DNA of 64,000 bases from Elysia crispata. Taxonomy: Eukaryota > Mollusca > Gastropoda > Plakobranchidae. How positions within the stretch are numbered: the stretch's first letter is position 1; each line of letters begins with the position of its first letter. The stretch covers positions 183,501-247,500 of the forward strand of contig JAWDGP010005065.1 in assembly GCA_033675545.1 (NCBI GenBank), in the 5' to 3' direction. The notes under the pieces were generated by a model. That model searched no databases and had not been told where the DNA came from. It saw nothing but the letters and a program-made list of their open reading frames with translations. Of this stretch, positions 35,870 to 49,972 are shown one piece after another. The position numbers were made by a program, and so were the translations under genes.

Positions 35870-36255
35870 CAAGATCTAGATCTTATCTAGACCCGGATCA
35901 CAATAGTCTCCATCGTAAAATCAGAATGTTCTAGTCCAAAGACTTTCAGTGTATTTTTTTCTTAATAACACAGATTGAAATAAAGCTGCACTGCACCAAC
36001 AACAAGGCCTACAAACAATGCATCAAAAAGTGGTAAATCAAATTACGGGTCAACAAAGCAACGATGTGAAATCAACGATCCAACAAAATAGACCGGATCT
36101 AGATCTAGATTTTATTGATTAAATCTAATGCTACTTATCGTCTGCTTATATCCCGTGGGGACTTTGATCTAGATATCTGATACAAAACCCGATAGAAACG
36201 AGGTAGAGTAACAAAATAATGTTCTGAACCTAGGCTAGATCAATCTAGATCAATC
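35870..36255 (-). promoter_or_regulatory. PERK 5' flank with TCTAGATCTAGA motif cluster
   Basis: Immediately upstream of the PERK start on the minus strand. It contains agatctagatctt (35874), gatctagatctagatt (36098), gatctagat (36167) and two tctagatca copies (about 36237 and 36246). It is probably promoter or 5' UTR sequence. No TATA box or transcription start can be assigned with confidence. Confidence 0.45.
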
Positions 36256-36497
36256 TGTTTCTGAACTTTTGTTTTGATCCCACAACGGAAATTGCCAAGC
36301 CGACTTACACGTCAACTTACACGCTGAAGGCTAAATTTATTTCTAGTGAAAGATTTCAAACTATGAAACTTAACCTAAAGAAGTTTGTTGTGCATTTTTG
36401 TACTTAATTGAAATTTATATTTCAAACTAATAGAATTGAAAAAAGAAAAAAAAAAAGAATTATTATGACTGGGATTTATGTAAATTCCAAGTATTAC

Positions 36498-36609
36498 CTG
36501 GCATTAATTAAATCTACGGGAATTCCCTGATGAAACTTATCCTTCAACCAATCATCAGTCCAATAAACAGACACACCTCCAGCGTGCTTAATGTTTAGTT
36601 GTTTACCGT
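36498..36609 (-). CDS. orphan candidate exon, unrecognised protein
   Basis: On the minus strand, a (TTC)n tract and ccaaaag act as a good acceptor. The next 112 bp are open and end at a strong donor (GCCAG/gtaata). The translation contains KHAGGVSVYWTDDWL and FHQGIPVDLINA, a convincing protein-like composition. I do not recognise the family. No partner exon was found. It lies about 680 bp upstream of the PERK start on the same strand, so it could be a gene fragment, an exon carried by a repeat, or an alternative 5' exon. Confidence 0.4.
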
Positions 36610-36618
36610 CTTTTGGAA

Positions 36619-36693
36619 GAAGAAGAAGAAGAAGAAGGAGAAGAAGAAGAATGATGATGATGATGATGAAAAGTACTTACAATTTTATTTATA

Positions 36694-36755
<62 letters not shown>
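36619..36755. repeat. (GAA)n-(GAT)n and (TG)n-(TA)n microsatellites
   Basis: (GAA)n and (GAT)n run from 36619 to about 36668. (GT)n then long (TA)n occupy about 36693-36754. Confidence 0.95.
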
Positions 36756-36757
<2 letters not shown>

Positions 36758-37044
36758 GAATCATAACTAAGGCCTTGCATAGGTGCCTGCTTAGTGTTTA
36801 TTACATTTATTTATTTCAAGAAAATTGCACGTCCTTCATGCACTCCCTCCCCTTCTCTAAGGTCAGACACACAATTCCATAATAAACTTGCATTCCAGTG
36901 TTTTTGGCAACAATAGGGAGGACTGGTCATCCCTTGGTGATTAACTCAAGGGATCCCCCCTTAACGGGACAACAAGCTTACAGACTCAACAAATGTATTC
37001 GATATTTTTTTTAATGTTGCGGGATTAAATGGTTCCCACATATA

Positions 37045-38962
<1,918 letters not shown>

Positions 38963-39412
38963 GGTATGTACGTCCCCACTCGTAGCTTACGATCAGGTAA
39001 CAAAGCTTTGCTGTCAGTTCCATGCAAACCATCAAGAAAAGACGGCCATAGAGCATTTGTACAATGTGCACCAGTTGTCTGGAATGCCCTTCCCCTTTCC
39101 ATCAGGGAGGCGAGTTCTATAAGTCAGTTTAAGACCCTATTGAAAACCCATTTGTTTACTGCACATGAAGACCTTAATTAGTCTGAGAAATTTGTCTTGT
39201 TGTCAATGTCTTTTCTTATTTTCTTTGTACATGTAACTTATTTATTTTTTCCTCTTCTGTTTGTTTGAATTGTTAATGGACTAGGTTTTAGACTATAGAC
39301 TAGTGTCACTATGTTAAACGTTTGTAAATAGACTATTGTAAAGAGCTTCGAGCCTACAAGTAGGAAGAGGCGCTAGGAAATAACTTCATTATTATTATTA
39401 TTATTAATAAAG
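38963..39412 (+). pseudogene. 5'-truncated LINE inserted into the larger LINE
   Basis: It encodes only the last 70 or so residues of a reverse transcriptase (TRSLRSGNKALL, VWNALPLSIREASS, LLKTHLF; stop at 39181). A 3' UTR with gtaaagagcttcgagcct follows, then (ATT)n to about 39407. It is homologous to the same C-terminal segment of the surrounding minus-strand LINE but belongs to a different, diverged copy. Its position between the linker (39413 on) and the RT body of the outer LINE shows it arrived later. No clear target duplication was found. Confidence 0.8.
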
Positions 39413-40064
39413 ATGTTGGGATGGGATCTAAATCACACGTTTTGGGGGAGGATGCCAATATATACTTTGTAATTTCCTCTTCAGTTACATAGCAAAATTC
39501 AGTCATAGTATTTCCAGTTGATGGTTCATGCTCATCTGGCAGTGGTGTGTCGTTACCAAGAAATGTTCTTATATTATCAATCTTGTTATTGAAAGTAAGT
39601 AAAAATTGATTACAGAGTTCTTTATCTTCTCCGGGTGGAAGGGAAGACGACGTTTGGTGTCCCATGAGATGGTCTGTTGTCTGGAAGAGTTCTTTCGTTG
39701 TTTTAACTTCTTCAAGCTTTTTGGTGAAGTCAGCTTTCTTGTGAGAGCGAATAAGGGAGTTGATAATGTTTCTTTGGTGGGCAAGGATGTCCCGGTGCAC
39801 TTGAAGGCCCGATTTCCTCCATCGTCGCTCTGTCTGCCGACGCTTGCGCTTGGCCTCCTTGATGTCGAGAGTGTACCACGGAGCGACTGGTCGTACTGAG
39901 ATGGTGCGGGTGACGACGGGGGCGTGTTTATCCAGTGTATCTCGCAGGGTGGACACGAGACACTCAGCAGAGATGGTTGACGAACTGAGTGAAGATGCGG
40001 CATCGGACATATATGCTATCCTTATTTTTGTGCTTATAAATCTGCTAAATGGGACCGACATCAC
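39413..40064 (-). pseudogene. outer LINE: endonuclease-RT linker region
   Basis: Encodes LDKHAPVVTRTISVRP, the APWYTLDIKEAKRKRR segment and DLDPIPTSLL, typical of the region between the endonuclease and RT domains of Jockey-superfamily LINEs. It continues into the RT at 38962 across the nested insertion. The endonuclease is missing, so the copy is 5'-truncated near 40065. Confidence 0.8.
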
Positions 40065-40524
40065 ATGATCTTCAAATAAAGAATATCATAATAATTTCTA
40101 TAAGTTTTTTAATTTAAAATTTTGGGTTGTTGAGTTGCATTAATCTATCTTGATTTTTTTTTTAATTTTAGAGAAAAGACTTTTTTTTCTTTTCATGTGG
40201 GGAAAACAAGTGTTTCCCGTGCAAGCATAGAGCCAAGTCTGAAATTCTTTAAAAGGGGCTGAGCAATGAAAAACGTCTCAATGCCCAATGAACAAAGGCG
40301 TTTCTCACGCTGCAGGTGTTTAGATTTCCGAAAAATCCAATGCATTTTAAAACTGAAAATATTTATGGCAACAGGCGCCGATCGCAGAGCCAGATTTTTC
40401 TGCAATAAACTCGAGACACTATAGTTAAAAAAAAAAATCCTCAAAACAAGTAAGTACATGTATCTACAGGCTGATAGAGACCTACTGCTTATTAAGCCTG
40501 CGCAATTTCGGGGTGCATCTTTTG

Positions 40525-40816
<292 letters not shown>

Positions 40817-40842
40817 ACATCCACCAACCTTTCCCAGAGGGG

Positions 40843-40983
40843 CGTCAGAGAGCTCAGTCGCTTGAGGCTGGATCGATAATAAGAGATCGAGGGTCTTGGG
40901 TTAAATCATCGCTGGCTGAGCAATCTGATGTTGGCATCGGATCCCATCCTCTATGAATCAGCCCCATCATTGGTTACATGGAT
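40843..40983 (+). mobile_element. tRNA-derived SINE-like sequence, 5' part
   Basis: agctcagtcgcttgaggctgg resembles a degenerate tRNA A box and gggtcttgggttaaatcatc a B box, about 45 bp apart, the spacing of tRNA-type polymerase III promoters. The sequence stops at the hAT insertion and plausibly resumes at 42364. The family is not identified. Confidence 0.45.
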
Positions 40984-42363
40984 TAGTGCTGGTGTCTACC
41001 CGATTTTTTACTACCCGTCGAGTATAGGGTGAAGGGTACCGCGGGCACGGCACACCCCGATCCGCGGCACGGTACGCCCCCGATCCGAGAGCCTAAAATT
41101 AAGTCTAGGGACTCGGCACTGAATGCAGGTGAAGGCTCTCGAGTCATCGGGTCACAGCTGAAACGGCACACCCCTAACACTTTCGAGCACCTTTGTAAAC
41201 GCAAACACACAGACATACCCACATGCGCGTGTCCATAGCCTACAGCATCACACACATCTTTTGGCTTAGTGTCGGTCATATCTAAAAATATAGATTGGAC
41301 CTCGGCTGCATTGTGTGAAAAATAATTCCTTAGGAAAAAAAAAAATGGCAGTGGCTCAATGAGCGGGGTTGGGCGCGTCAACGCGGAGCGCCAGCGCGAG
41401 GCGCCCAGTCGCCAGTCAAGTTTTTTTTTTATTCGTTGCTGTTTTGTTTTATTCTATTTTGTCACTTATATATAGTTTGACTTTCACATTAAACGTAACA
41501 TGAAAAAAAAAAAATCTATATTATATCCCCCCCCCCTCAAAAAAAAAAAAAAAAAAATCTAAATATGAATCTGTTATTTTTTTTTTATTTTTTCTTAAAT
41601 GACAATTTAAAAAAAAATTATAAGCTGAGCGTGCTGTTGCAACTGAAATTAATTAGGGCTAAGTATAAGAATTCAAACAACAAATAAAGACCAGCAGCAA
41701 TCAGATGTAGCGCATTTAACAAAAATGCAACAAAAGGAAAATGATTGTTTAGTAAGCAGAACTAAATTTCATTGAAAAACATAAACTCGTTATTTTAAAG
41801 CGCAATAAGTCAAAAGAACAGCAGTGTAATAACATGAAGACAAAGCAAAAAAGGAGAGGATGATTCTAATCTGAGCAGAAAGGGAGAGGATGATTCTAAT
41901 CAGAGCAGAGAAGAATGAAGAGACCGGTGTAGTGTATAATGTATAGTGTGCATTGATTAACACTATAGGCCTAAAAACAAATCTCTCAAAGATTGCGGTC
42001 TTTTACTGAGAGGAGTGTCTGTTTTTTGTTATCATTCCCCCTCCCCTAAATTTCCCTTGCGCAGCGCAGACACCCCTTCCCCCCCCACACACACACCCAC
42101 ACACACACAAGTACAGTTAGAGATCGTGCCGACTGATGACCGATGTATGGCGGGAAAGCCGGAAAGTTCTATCACAAACAATAATTTGTCGCCTACTTGT
42201 CTGCACAGAATCAGTTCAAACTCGACGGTACGCATGTGCCGATGAGAAGTTAGCACGGATCCCACGGCACGGCACGGCACGGCACAGTACCGCGTTCCGT
42301 GCATCTACTCGATATGCTGTGAGTGTCGCTGCGTGCCGATCCGTGCCGATAGCCCCAGCACTA
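40984..42363. mobile_element. hAT-like non-autonomous transposon, 1380 bp, with perfect 8-bp target duplication
   Basis: The direct repeat acatggat flanks it exactly (40976-40983 and 42364-42371). The termini are inverted: tagtgctggtgtct on the left and tagtgctggggctat on the reverse strand of the right end. Both subterminal regions are unusually GC-rich, with cggcac repeats (about 41035-41100 and 42255-42300). An 8-bp duplication and TAGTGCTGG-type ends are characteristic of hAT elements. No transposase ORF is recognisable. Confidence 0.85.
41524..41560. repeat. homopolymer cluster (C-run then A-run)
   Basis: A run of about nine C, then an A-rich run of about 20, inside the hAT element. Confidence 0.9.
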
Positions 42364-42450
42364 ACATGGATGACGCCGATTATGTTAAGATTCTCCTGGA
42401 GACTACAGGGACATGCAGCTACCAAAGAAGACAAACTCATAACATTTTAT
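42364..42450 (+). mobile_element. probable 3' part of the interrupted SINE-like sequence
   Basis: It begins with the target-site copy acatggat and continues gacgccgattatg. It joins colinearly with the sequence ending at 40983 once the hAT element is removed. The short open frame from the ATG in the duplicated site is a coincidence of the junction. Confidence 0.35.
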
Positions 42451-42831
42451 TTTTAAATTACGCAGTTAAATATATCCCGAACGCCCCAAATTAATGCTGC
42501 TGATAGAGCTATCTCTCTGCAGTGTGTTTTTTTACTAACACGACAAAGGCTCGCTGTTGTCATGGTCTCCACGATAGAGACCGCAATGACACTACAGTTT
42601 AAATTTCTTGTAGACTACCAAATGGCATACATGTTTTAAGGTTCTACAATATTGTTCTAAAGATGTTATTCAATGTTTAAAGCCACACAACTTTGACCAT
42701 TTCCCCACATGGTATTTGTCCTGGGCAATCATTGGCTGCCCATGAAAATCAATGGTGCGTAGAATTTGCATAACTTTTTCAGTTAAGACACTTCGAAAAA
42801 AACAACAACAACAGATTTGAGCATCTCTTTA

Positions 42832-42858
42832 TGATGATGATGATGATGATGATGAAGA

Positions 42859-42926
<68 letters not shown>
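42832..42926. repeat. (GAT)n-(CTA)n microsatellite
   Basis: Trinucleotide repeat, GAT units then about 23 CTA units. Confidence 0.95.
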
Positions 42927-44117
42927 ATAACCTGCATCTGTTATTGTGTTCCAGAAAAATGCAATTAACACTTTTTCCTCAAGCTATTTTAGTGTGAATT
43001 TGATAGGCCTACCACCAGATCTTTACAGTACAATTGGGTATATTTAAATTTGCTGGGGTAGAAAAATTACTTTGTGGTACCTATTTTAAGATCTTTATTT
43101 TTCGATAAGAGGGACGGGTCCAGGCACTTCAACCAGTACTGTGTGGTAGATCGCAGAGTTCAAGATTAGCTGGTTCATAAAGTCTCGGCGTCTCGAAACC
43201 ATGTCAGCACTACCTGCTAAAAAAATTTATGTATTGGGTACGATATCTATCTTCGATCCCCTGTAATCCCATATAGAAATAATCGAATGTTACAGATCGA
43301 CAGATAATTATTAACTATTCGGCTGAAGATCCTTTCTATGTCGCTTTCTGTTTGAAATGAACAAACCCCGGTACTTAAACGCAATATTGTAATTATTACT
43401 ATTGTAACCACAGAATTTAGATTTTTTAAAAATCCTGTAAACTGCATAAATGGCTGTGAACAGTTTTTAATCCTGGACATGAACTATATCAGTGAAGATA
43501 AAAGAGCGAAGCCCAAGTTTGGAAGTATTTCGTCTTTTTTGAGTTTTAAGGCGTAGAGCCACATTGAAGGGGAAATTTGTGAACTAAAATTCATATTATT
43601 TTCGCTCCACTTCGACGGTTTCAATACTATTAAGTACCTTTCCAGCTTGAAAATTGAAAAAGATTTTTTAGATAATATTTTAACTTCTGTTTTGTTGACC
43701 AATTATACCATTTTCCTCATCTCATCACTTTAGCCATCACGAGCACATCGAGTCGTCCCAAAAAAGGCGACCGTCAGGCTCAGCAACCGGAAAGAAGAGC
43801 TCACTCTCTCGGCAGACACTGGATCCGGTTTCGAGCCTTATGGTCTTACTCTTACCATCACCAACTGTAGCGATCAATTAACGTACTTCGAGTGTTATCA
43901 GCAATCTGAATCAACTTATCTCATACGACAAGCACCAGTGCGCTAGTTCGTGTTAACGAGGAAATTGCGACCCTAATTACAAATGTCATCTAATATTTTA
44001 AACAAAAGTATGAAGTTTCGATTTACAAAAAAAAACAACAACAAAAAACACACACACACACAACTACCAAACCCAAAACAAACTGTACAACATAATTTTT
44101 AAATTTCTTCGTCAAGA
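42927..44117. other. no gene; GC-richer patches with tRNA-like fragments
   Basis: Patches at about 43085-43210 and 43733-43985 are GC-richer than the surroundings, with a box such as ccggtttcgagccttatgg that could be a decayed SINE promoter. Not enough to call an element. Confidence 0.3.
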
Positions 44118-44123
44118 TTTATT
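44118..44123 (-). terminator. poly(A) signal for the orphan terminal exon
   Basis: Reads AATAAA on the minus strand, about 212 bases after the stop codon at 44335, at a normal 3' UTR distance. Confidence 0.45.
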
Positions 44124-44334
44124 TGAACGCCCATTTCTCACGTTGTAATGAAGCCATAATTTGAAGGGCCAAGTCAAAATCTGTTTTGGACAAAGAAGGA
44201 AATAAATGAGAATAAAAAATGTAAAAAAAAAAAAAAAGAATGGTTGAAAAGCATCTCTTGAACATGGCTTATGAAGTTGGTCTAATAATAAGTGTCCTCG
44301 CTAGCTAGAACACTGCATAACTTACATATCAGTT

Positions 44335-44516
44335 TTAATCTTCTTTCCACAGCATTAAGGACTTTTCAAAAGTTTGCCCATTCATATTCTTAGGAAAGAT
44401 GTCCGCAATCCACTCCTTTGTAACAAATCGGCAGCCCAGATATGTATGATTGGGTATTAGAGATTCCTTTGAGATCTCATTGAGTCCATCAGCCACTCTT
44501 GCTTTTAATTTACGAA
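44335..44516 (-). CDS. terminal exon of an unrecognised minus-strand gene
   Basis: On the minus strand the acceptor tacttccacag is followed by 182 bp open to a TAA. The last 59 residues include RVADGLNEISKESLIPNHTY, LGCRFVTKEWIADIFPKN and FEKSLMLWKED at the C-terminus. The composition and the absence of frameshifts look like real coding sequence, and a poly(A) hexamer follows at a plausible distance. Upstream exons, expected between here and 49972 or inside introns of the ASB-like gene, were not found. No family recognised. A fragment of a dispersed gene copy is the main alternative. Confidence 0.5.
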
Positions 44517-46089
44517 CTGTGGAAGTAATGTGGTTTTTAAATTAATAATTTGCCAACACTGAAACTTTAACTAAAGGGTTTCCTGAAGAAAGTCAGTGTA
44601 GTGAGCGTTCTGTTGAAGATCAATGAAGTGCTAAAACCATTAATACTCCAACCGTGTCCTATACAGGTACTTACAATACACTTTCCTGTTTTTTTCCTGT
44701 GAACTTAAGCTGGAGATAAAATTCTAACAGATCAGCTTTCTGTCTCTGGAGAATTAATTAACCCAATGATTTCCTTTTCATGTTAAACTGGTTCAGATTA
44801 AATTTATGGTCAGATCTATATTGTTATGATACTGGAAAAAAAGCAAAAGAAGAAAGGTCTTCCGGATAATTTTACCTCAATTACATAATATCGGACATTT
44901 ATTTGAATCATAGAGTTATCAACGACAAATATCTTTTCAATAAAGTTTTCAAAGAAAGGATAGATTCTTAGCACAATTATTTGCTTTTGTCAAAAAAAAA
45001 CCTCACAAATTTCATCTTTTGTTTTCTTTTGTTAATTTTGCAAATGAAATTGTGTAATTTTGCCTGATTTTCAAGACCTGATTAATAAATTGCCATACTG
45101 CACCCAAATTTGCAAAAAAGTAAATAAACCAAATTTTTTAATTGTCACATACTACAATCAAATATTATTGGCTTCAAATTTAAAAAAAATATTTTGGCAA
45201 AAACTGTACTTTCCTTAAATCAATGTGTGATAATATTAAAAAAAATAACAACAACAAAAAAGCAGTATTTTGGAACATACATTGACTTAATGTATTTTAT
45301 TGTAAATTAAGTTTTGTTTCCACATAATATCAAAAAGCTACCAGTAACCCTCATAAAATGGGCTGGCATAAATAATAAATAACAAAATAATGGCATGCAT
45401 ACACATGTATATTTGAGTGTAAAAATATAAGCACACGCAACTCTACATCATAAAATCAAAAGCAGTAAAGTCATTTCCAAATATTTAAAAGATCGGGCTG
45501 TATTATACTAGTTTGTAATAGAACTGTGATTCATTTTTTTTATTCCTTTGTACACTTTTCTCATCAAGCGTCTGGAATTTCACCACATTGAGAAAACCCT
45601 ACAGCCTATTAAGACTTTCACCAGTAAAGTGTGGCTGAATTCAAAGGATTCTTTCCCAATTCTTGTGTATCTTCTCAACTGAGACAATAGAATTGGTCTC
45701 AATATATTCATAAAATGAAAGGGCATCAACATACGTTTCTATATTGCTGACATAATTATAATGCAACATAAATGTTATTGACCAAAGCTTTATTCAGAAA
45801 TATTAAATCAACAAGGAACAACATGCAAATGTTCAAAACAATGCAATTTTTTTTTGACTAGATAACACACATATTTAATGAAATCCTTTAAAAGAAAAAG
45901 AAGAAACCTGTCTCATCTCACACACAGTGCTAATTAGAAAAATTGGAAAAAAAGCTAAAACATAAAAAGATAATTGAGTGAGCATTTTTACAATTTATTT
46001 TTTTTTTGTGGGAGGTAAAGAGAGAAATTAATAGATGGGTGTAGAGCAGGAGGAGAAAGAATGAGGGAACAAGAGAGAGCCAGAGACAT
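44517..46089. other. AT-rich sequence without supported features
   Basis: No exon of the 44335-44516 gene could be placed here. Confidence 0.5.
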
Positions 46090-46200
<111 letters not shown>

Positions 46201-46630
46201 AAGTGTGACATAATAGAGGGAAATCTCGTTATATCACAAAAATTAAGTACGAGAAAAAAAATATACGATTTCTGCAAAAGGATATCACAGCCTGTACTTC
46301 CTGGGTAACCTGATTGAAAAATCAAATTATCTCCATCTTTACAAACTATTCAATGTGAAAAGTACATTTCAATTTGACTTCTTAGATCTCTATCACAGCA
46401 CACTATGAAGATACTAGAACATTTTTAGCTTGAATCATAACAGAATTTGTACAAAAAACAATACCTAAGACACAAAATTATTTTACATTTTTCTTTTATC
46501 AAATCTTTAAGATATAATGCAAAGTGTGAAAGTTGTCACATACAGCAGCAAAAAAATATAAACTTTTCTTAGTTTTAAGGAGCCATTTTAGCTCTTAGCT
46601 TTGTACATTTTGACAAGTCATCTCTTAGCC

Positions 46631-47033
46631 CATAGCTGCCAACTTTTGAAAAGGCAAATGCAGATTTTCAGCGCAATAAATAAATTTAGTCACTGCAAAA
46701 CTAATAAATGATGTAGCCTATTAAGTACAGTTATCAATATTGGCTTAAACACAAGCTTAATCAAATGTTTACAAGTTCAAGCAGCTACTTAGAAATTATT
46801 GTAAACTTAAGTCTTCCCCAGGGCTGGATTAGACCGGATGTCTTTAGAAGATATTAAAATCTTTGCTGGGCTGGGATACTTGAAAATGAGTAGTTGATCA
46901 AGCACATATTTTTAAGTCCGATTAGTGAGATACTGCCATGTACTTTTTGGTACCGATGCGGACATGCGTATATCAAGCTCAAATATGTAACTGTACTAAA
47001 AATGTATTATACATACTGGTTGGCAGCTGTGTC
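46631..47033. mobile_element. candidate 400-bp TIR element
   Basis: catagctgccaac (46631-46643) and the reverse complement of the right end (cacagctgccaac, ending near 47032) match at 12 of 13 bases. Sequence between them is somewhat GC-richer than the flanks. No target duplication could be identified, so this is tentative. Confidence 0.4.
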
Positions 47034-49972
47034 TATTAAAAAGCCATGATCAAGTAAAATATGGTAGAGTAGAAGCCCCAATATCTGCTCTTATTTCTCT
47101 GCTTCACCAGTGAAATACTAAGTAACTAATTCAAAGTTTAAGAAAGACAACCAAATAATCATATCAATTTCTTTTTATTTTTTTAACATCTCCTTAGCCT
47201 CTCTCAAAGTCTCAAAGGAAGAAACCAAGCATATGATGATAAAAGAGAAAAAAACAACTATATTACATAGAAGGCTTTTTAGCTGAGAACAATTCTTAAA
47301 GGAAAAAAAATAATAAACAACTCATATTTTATACATAAAACATATAAAACTCCAACCCAATGGCCACATACACCGATTGTCTCAAAACAGTACCAGGTAT
47401 TGAATTGTTTGTTAATACTTTAATAAATAACAATTGAAATTGATACAAAGCAATAAGAAAGCTAATATTTGTCAGCTTTTTGAGCTTGGCGATCAGGTAC
47501 ACTGCTGGTCAGATAAGATTAAGCACTCATATTCCCACACGTGCCAAACCCTTTGTAATAAGTATAAAATATTTTAAACTTCGTGTGAAAAATTCCAACA
47601 TTAGACCCTTCGGTGAGAAATCTGGATACAAATTTTTTCAATGCGGTTTCAATAGCAATTCAGACAATTAAGTTGAAGTAAAAAAAAAAGGCTAACAGTT
47701 ATTATTTATATACACTGTATATGAGAACTTTGGAGGTGTATAGGAAGGGAATAAAAACAGGAATTAAAAAAAAATCTGATTTTGTAATATATTCTTTTTT
47801 TAAATCCAAAATTTTAATGAAGTTGTAAAAAGAAAATTTTCAAGTCATTTTTGACATGTATTGCAAGCATAGAAAAAGAGCAAAGTATATGTGGGAGGGA
47901 ACAACAGAAACTTTGTACGACATTGTGATATTTTTGAGCAGAAATAAATTTTACGTCATTTTTTGAGTATTAAAATAAAAAAACTTGATATCAGTTGATA
48001 TGAGATCAATTTTGAACAAAACAAAATGAATCGTTTGAAATGAATAATTTTGATGGCAGCAGGTCAAGTGAAGAATTAAATGTGGACAAATATAACACAT
48101 CACAGAGAAAAAGGAAAAAAATCCCTTGAAATTTATAGATTGTTATATGTTTACTTTAAAAGACTCAAAAGATTATGTGCCTAAAAAGTTAAGGAAAATG
48201 GTTTAAGTGAAAAATAACATCAGAAAAGAGATAAAAAAAAATGAAAACAATTTTAACACATTAGATTTGAGGTGTTGAAAGGATATTCAACCATCTCACA
48301 TGATCGGTGGATTATTTAATAATCTGATACAGTTGATCTTAGTACAGGTACATGAACCATCATTTTTTTTATGATAGCATGACTCAAATTGAGACAAAGA
48401 TTACAACAAAGTTATCGATGGCAGTTACTATCTTTTCATCTCCAATAAATAAAAAAGCGAACTTATTTATTCAAATATTTTTAAAGGTATTATCTAGCTT
48501 CATGATGAATATCAGATCTGATCAAAGCAAAACTGTTATTTTAAGTACAGGAGCTAAAGTTATATTTAATACAATCAGATAAATTTGAAAATCAAGGTAT
48601 TACAAATATCATCAAAAAGCCGACAAAACATCCATCTAGAGAACAGAATTTTGGGTTTTAAAGCTTTTATATTTGACACTTTTAAATTAATCCATGCATG
48701 CAAAAGCAAAAATTCAGGATAAAAGCTTGGTGCAACAGCTATATAAACAAACTTAAATACATTCGTAAAAAACTGAAACTGAATGGAGAGAAACAAGATA
48801 AGCACAATCACTAATCTGACACCTAGAAGTTGAAGAACAAAAAAACCTACTGATCATTATCTATAACTGTGGCTGGTGAGTTTCTTGCAAACCAAAGATG
48901 AAAGATGGATGCATTCTACAGAAAATTGAATTTCTCATAAAAAAAAAAATAAAACACATCACACACCAAAGATGCATGAAAAACCTTTTTCACTGGACAT
49001 TCTGGTAAAACAAATTTGTCATTTTTAGGCACATTGTAAAAAAAAAAACATAAAATATTCGAACCAATTAAGCCAAGAAGATGTATGGCAACTCATCTCA
49101 TGCCTATGAATAAGAAACTTTCTGATGCACTAAAACTTAGCAACCTTAACAACTGTAGTAATAATAGCTCATTACAAAATGCAATAAAGCAAGCCTTCCA
49201 CAAAAATATGAGAAGCAGTTGTATTGTCTCAGTCCACAATAGGAAAGCTATGCTGTTCAATATATAAATGTCTCACAACCAGCCTTAATAAATTGGATAT
49301 TCGCAGTCGAGTAAATACAGTTTATACACTTCTCTCTTCCCTGCAATGTCAAATAAGCTGAATATGTAGCATTATCTTAGGGGATTTTCATACTTGAATG
49401 AAATTTTTTTACTACTTGGTAGTGCTTAAAATGCTTTGCTATTAAGATCTATTTTTTCCCATGACATTTGTGATATTTCTTTTATAAAGACTGAATGTGT
49501 GGTTTACGAGAAAAAATAAAAGCATGTTTATATATTTATATAAGTAACAAAAGTACCCTATATAAAAAAAAAAATCTTTGAAACAAGAAATCAATGACAA
49601 TTTTCAAAAAGAAAATGCTTAGCTTATTTCTCAATTGAATTTGTCAACCCAGCCTTTGTTATGTAATAATTACAAATTCCAAAGCAAAGAGAATAAAAAG
49701 GAGAAATATTCATTACCATTTCACTTGTCTCAGGTGTCATGACACAGTAAGAAAATATTGAGGAGCTTTTGATCCTTATTGGCAAATTAAATTTCTGAAT
49801 TATTTCCTTCTTTCACCTCTGAGAACAACTAATTTTAATTGAAGACTTTGAAACAAATGTCTGAAGATGCATATCCATTGAGTCAAAGTATTGGTTTTAT
49901 ATAATGCTCCTATAAAATCATGGAGGAAAAAAACAACCCACATTATAGAAAGTTCAAACTACCTAACATCAT
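47034..49972. other. AT-rich sequence, probably partly the 3' UTR of the ASB-like gene
   Basis: No coding segment supported. The part nearest 49972 follows the ASB-like stop codon on the minus strand and should include its 3' UTR. Confidence 0.4.

Noticed and set aside
42136..42456. Plus-strand 106-aa ORF and the short MDDADY frame from 42366
   Set aside because: Spans the right end of the hAT element and its target duplication; a junction artefact.
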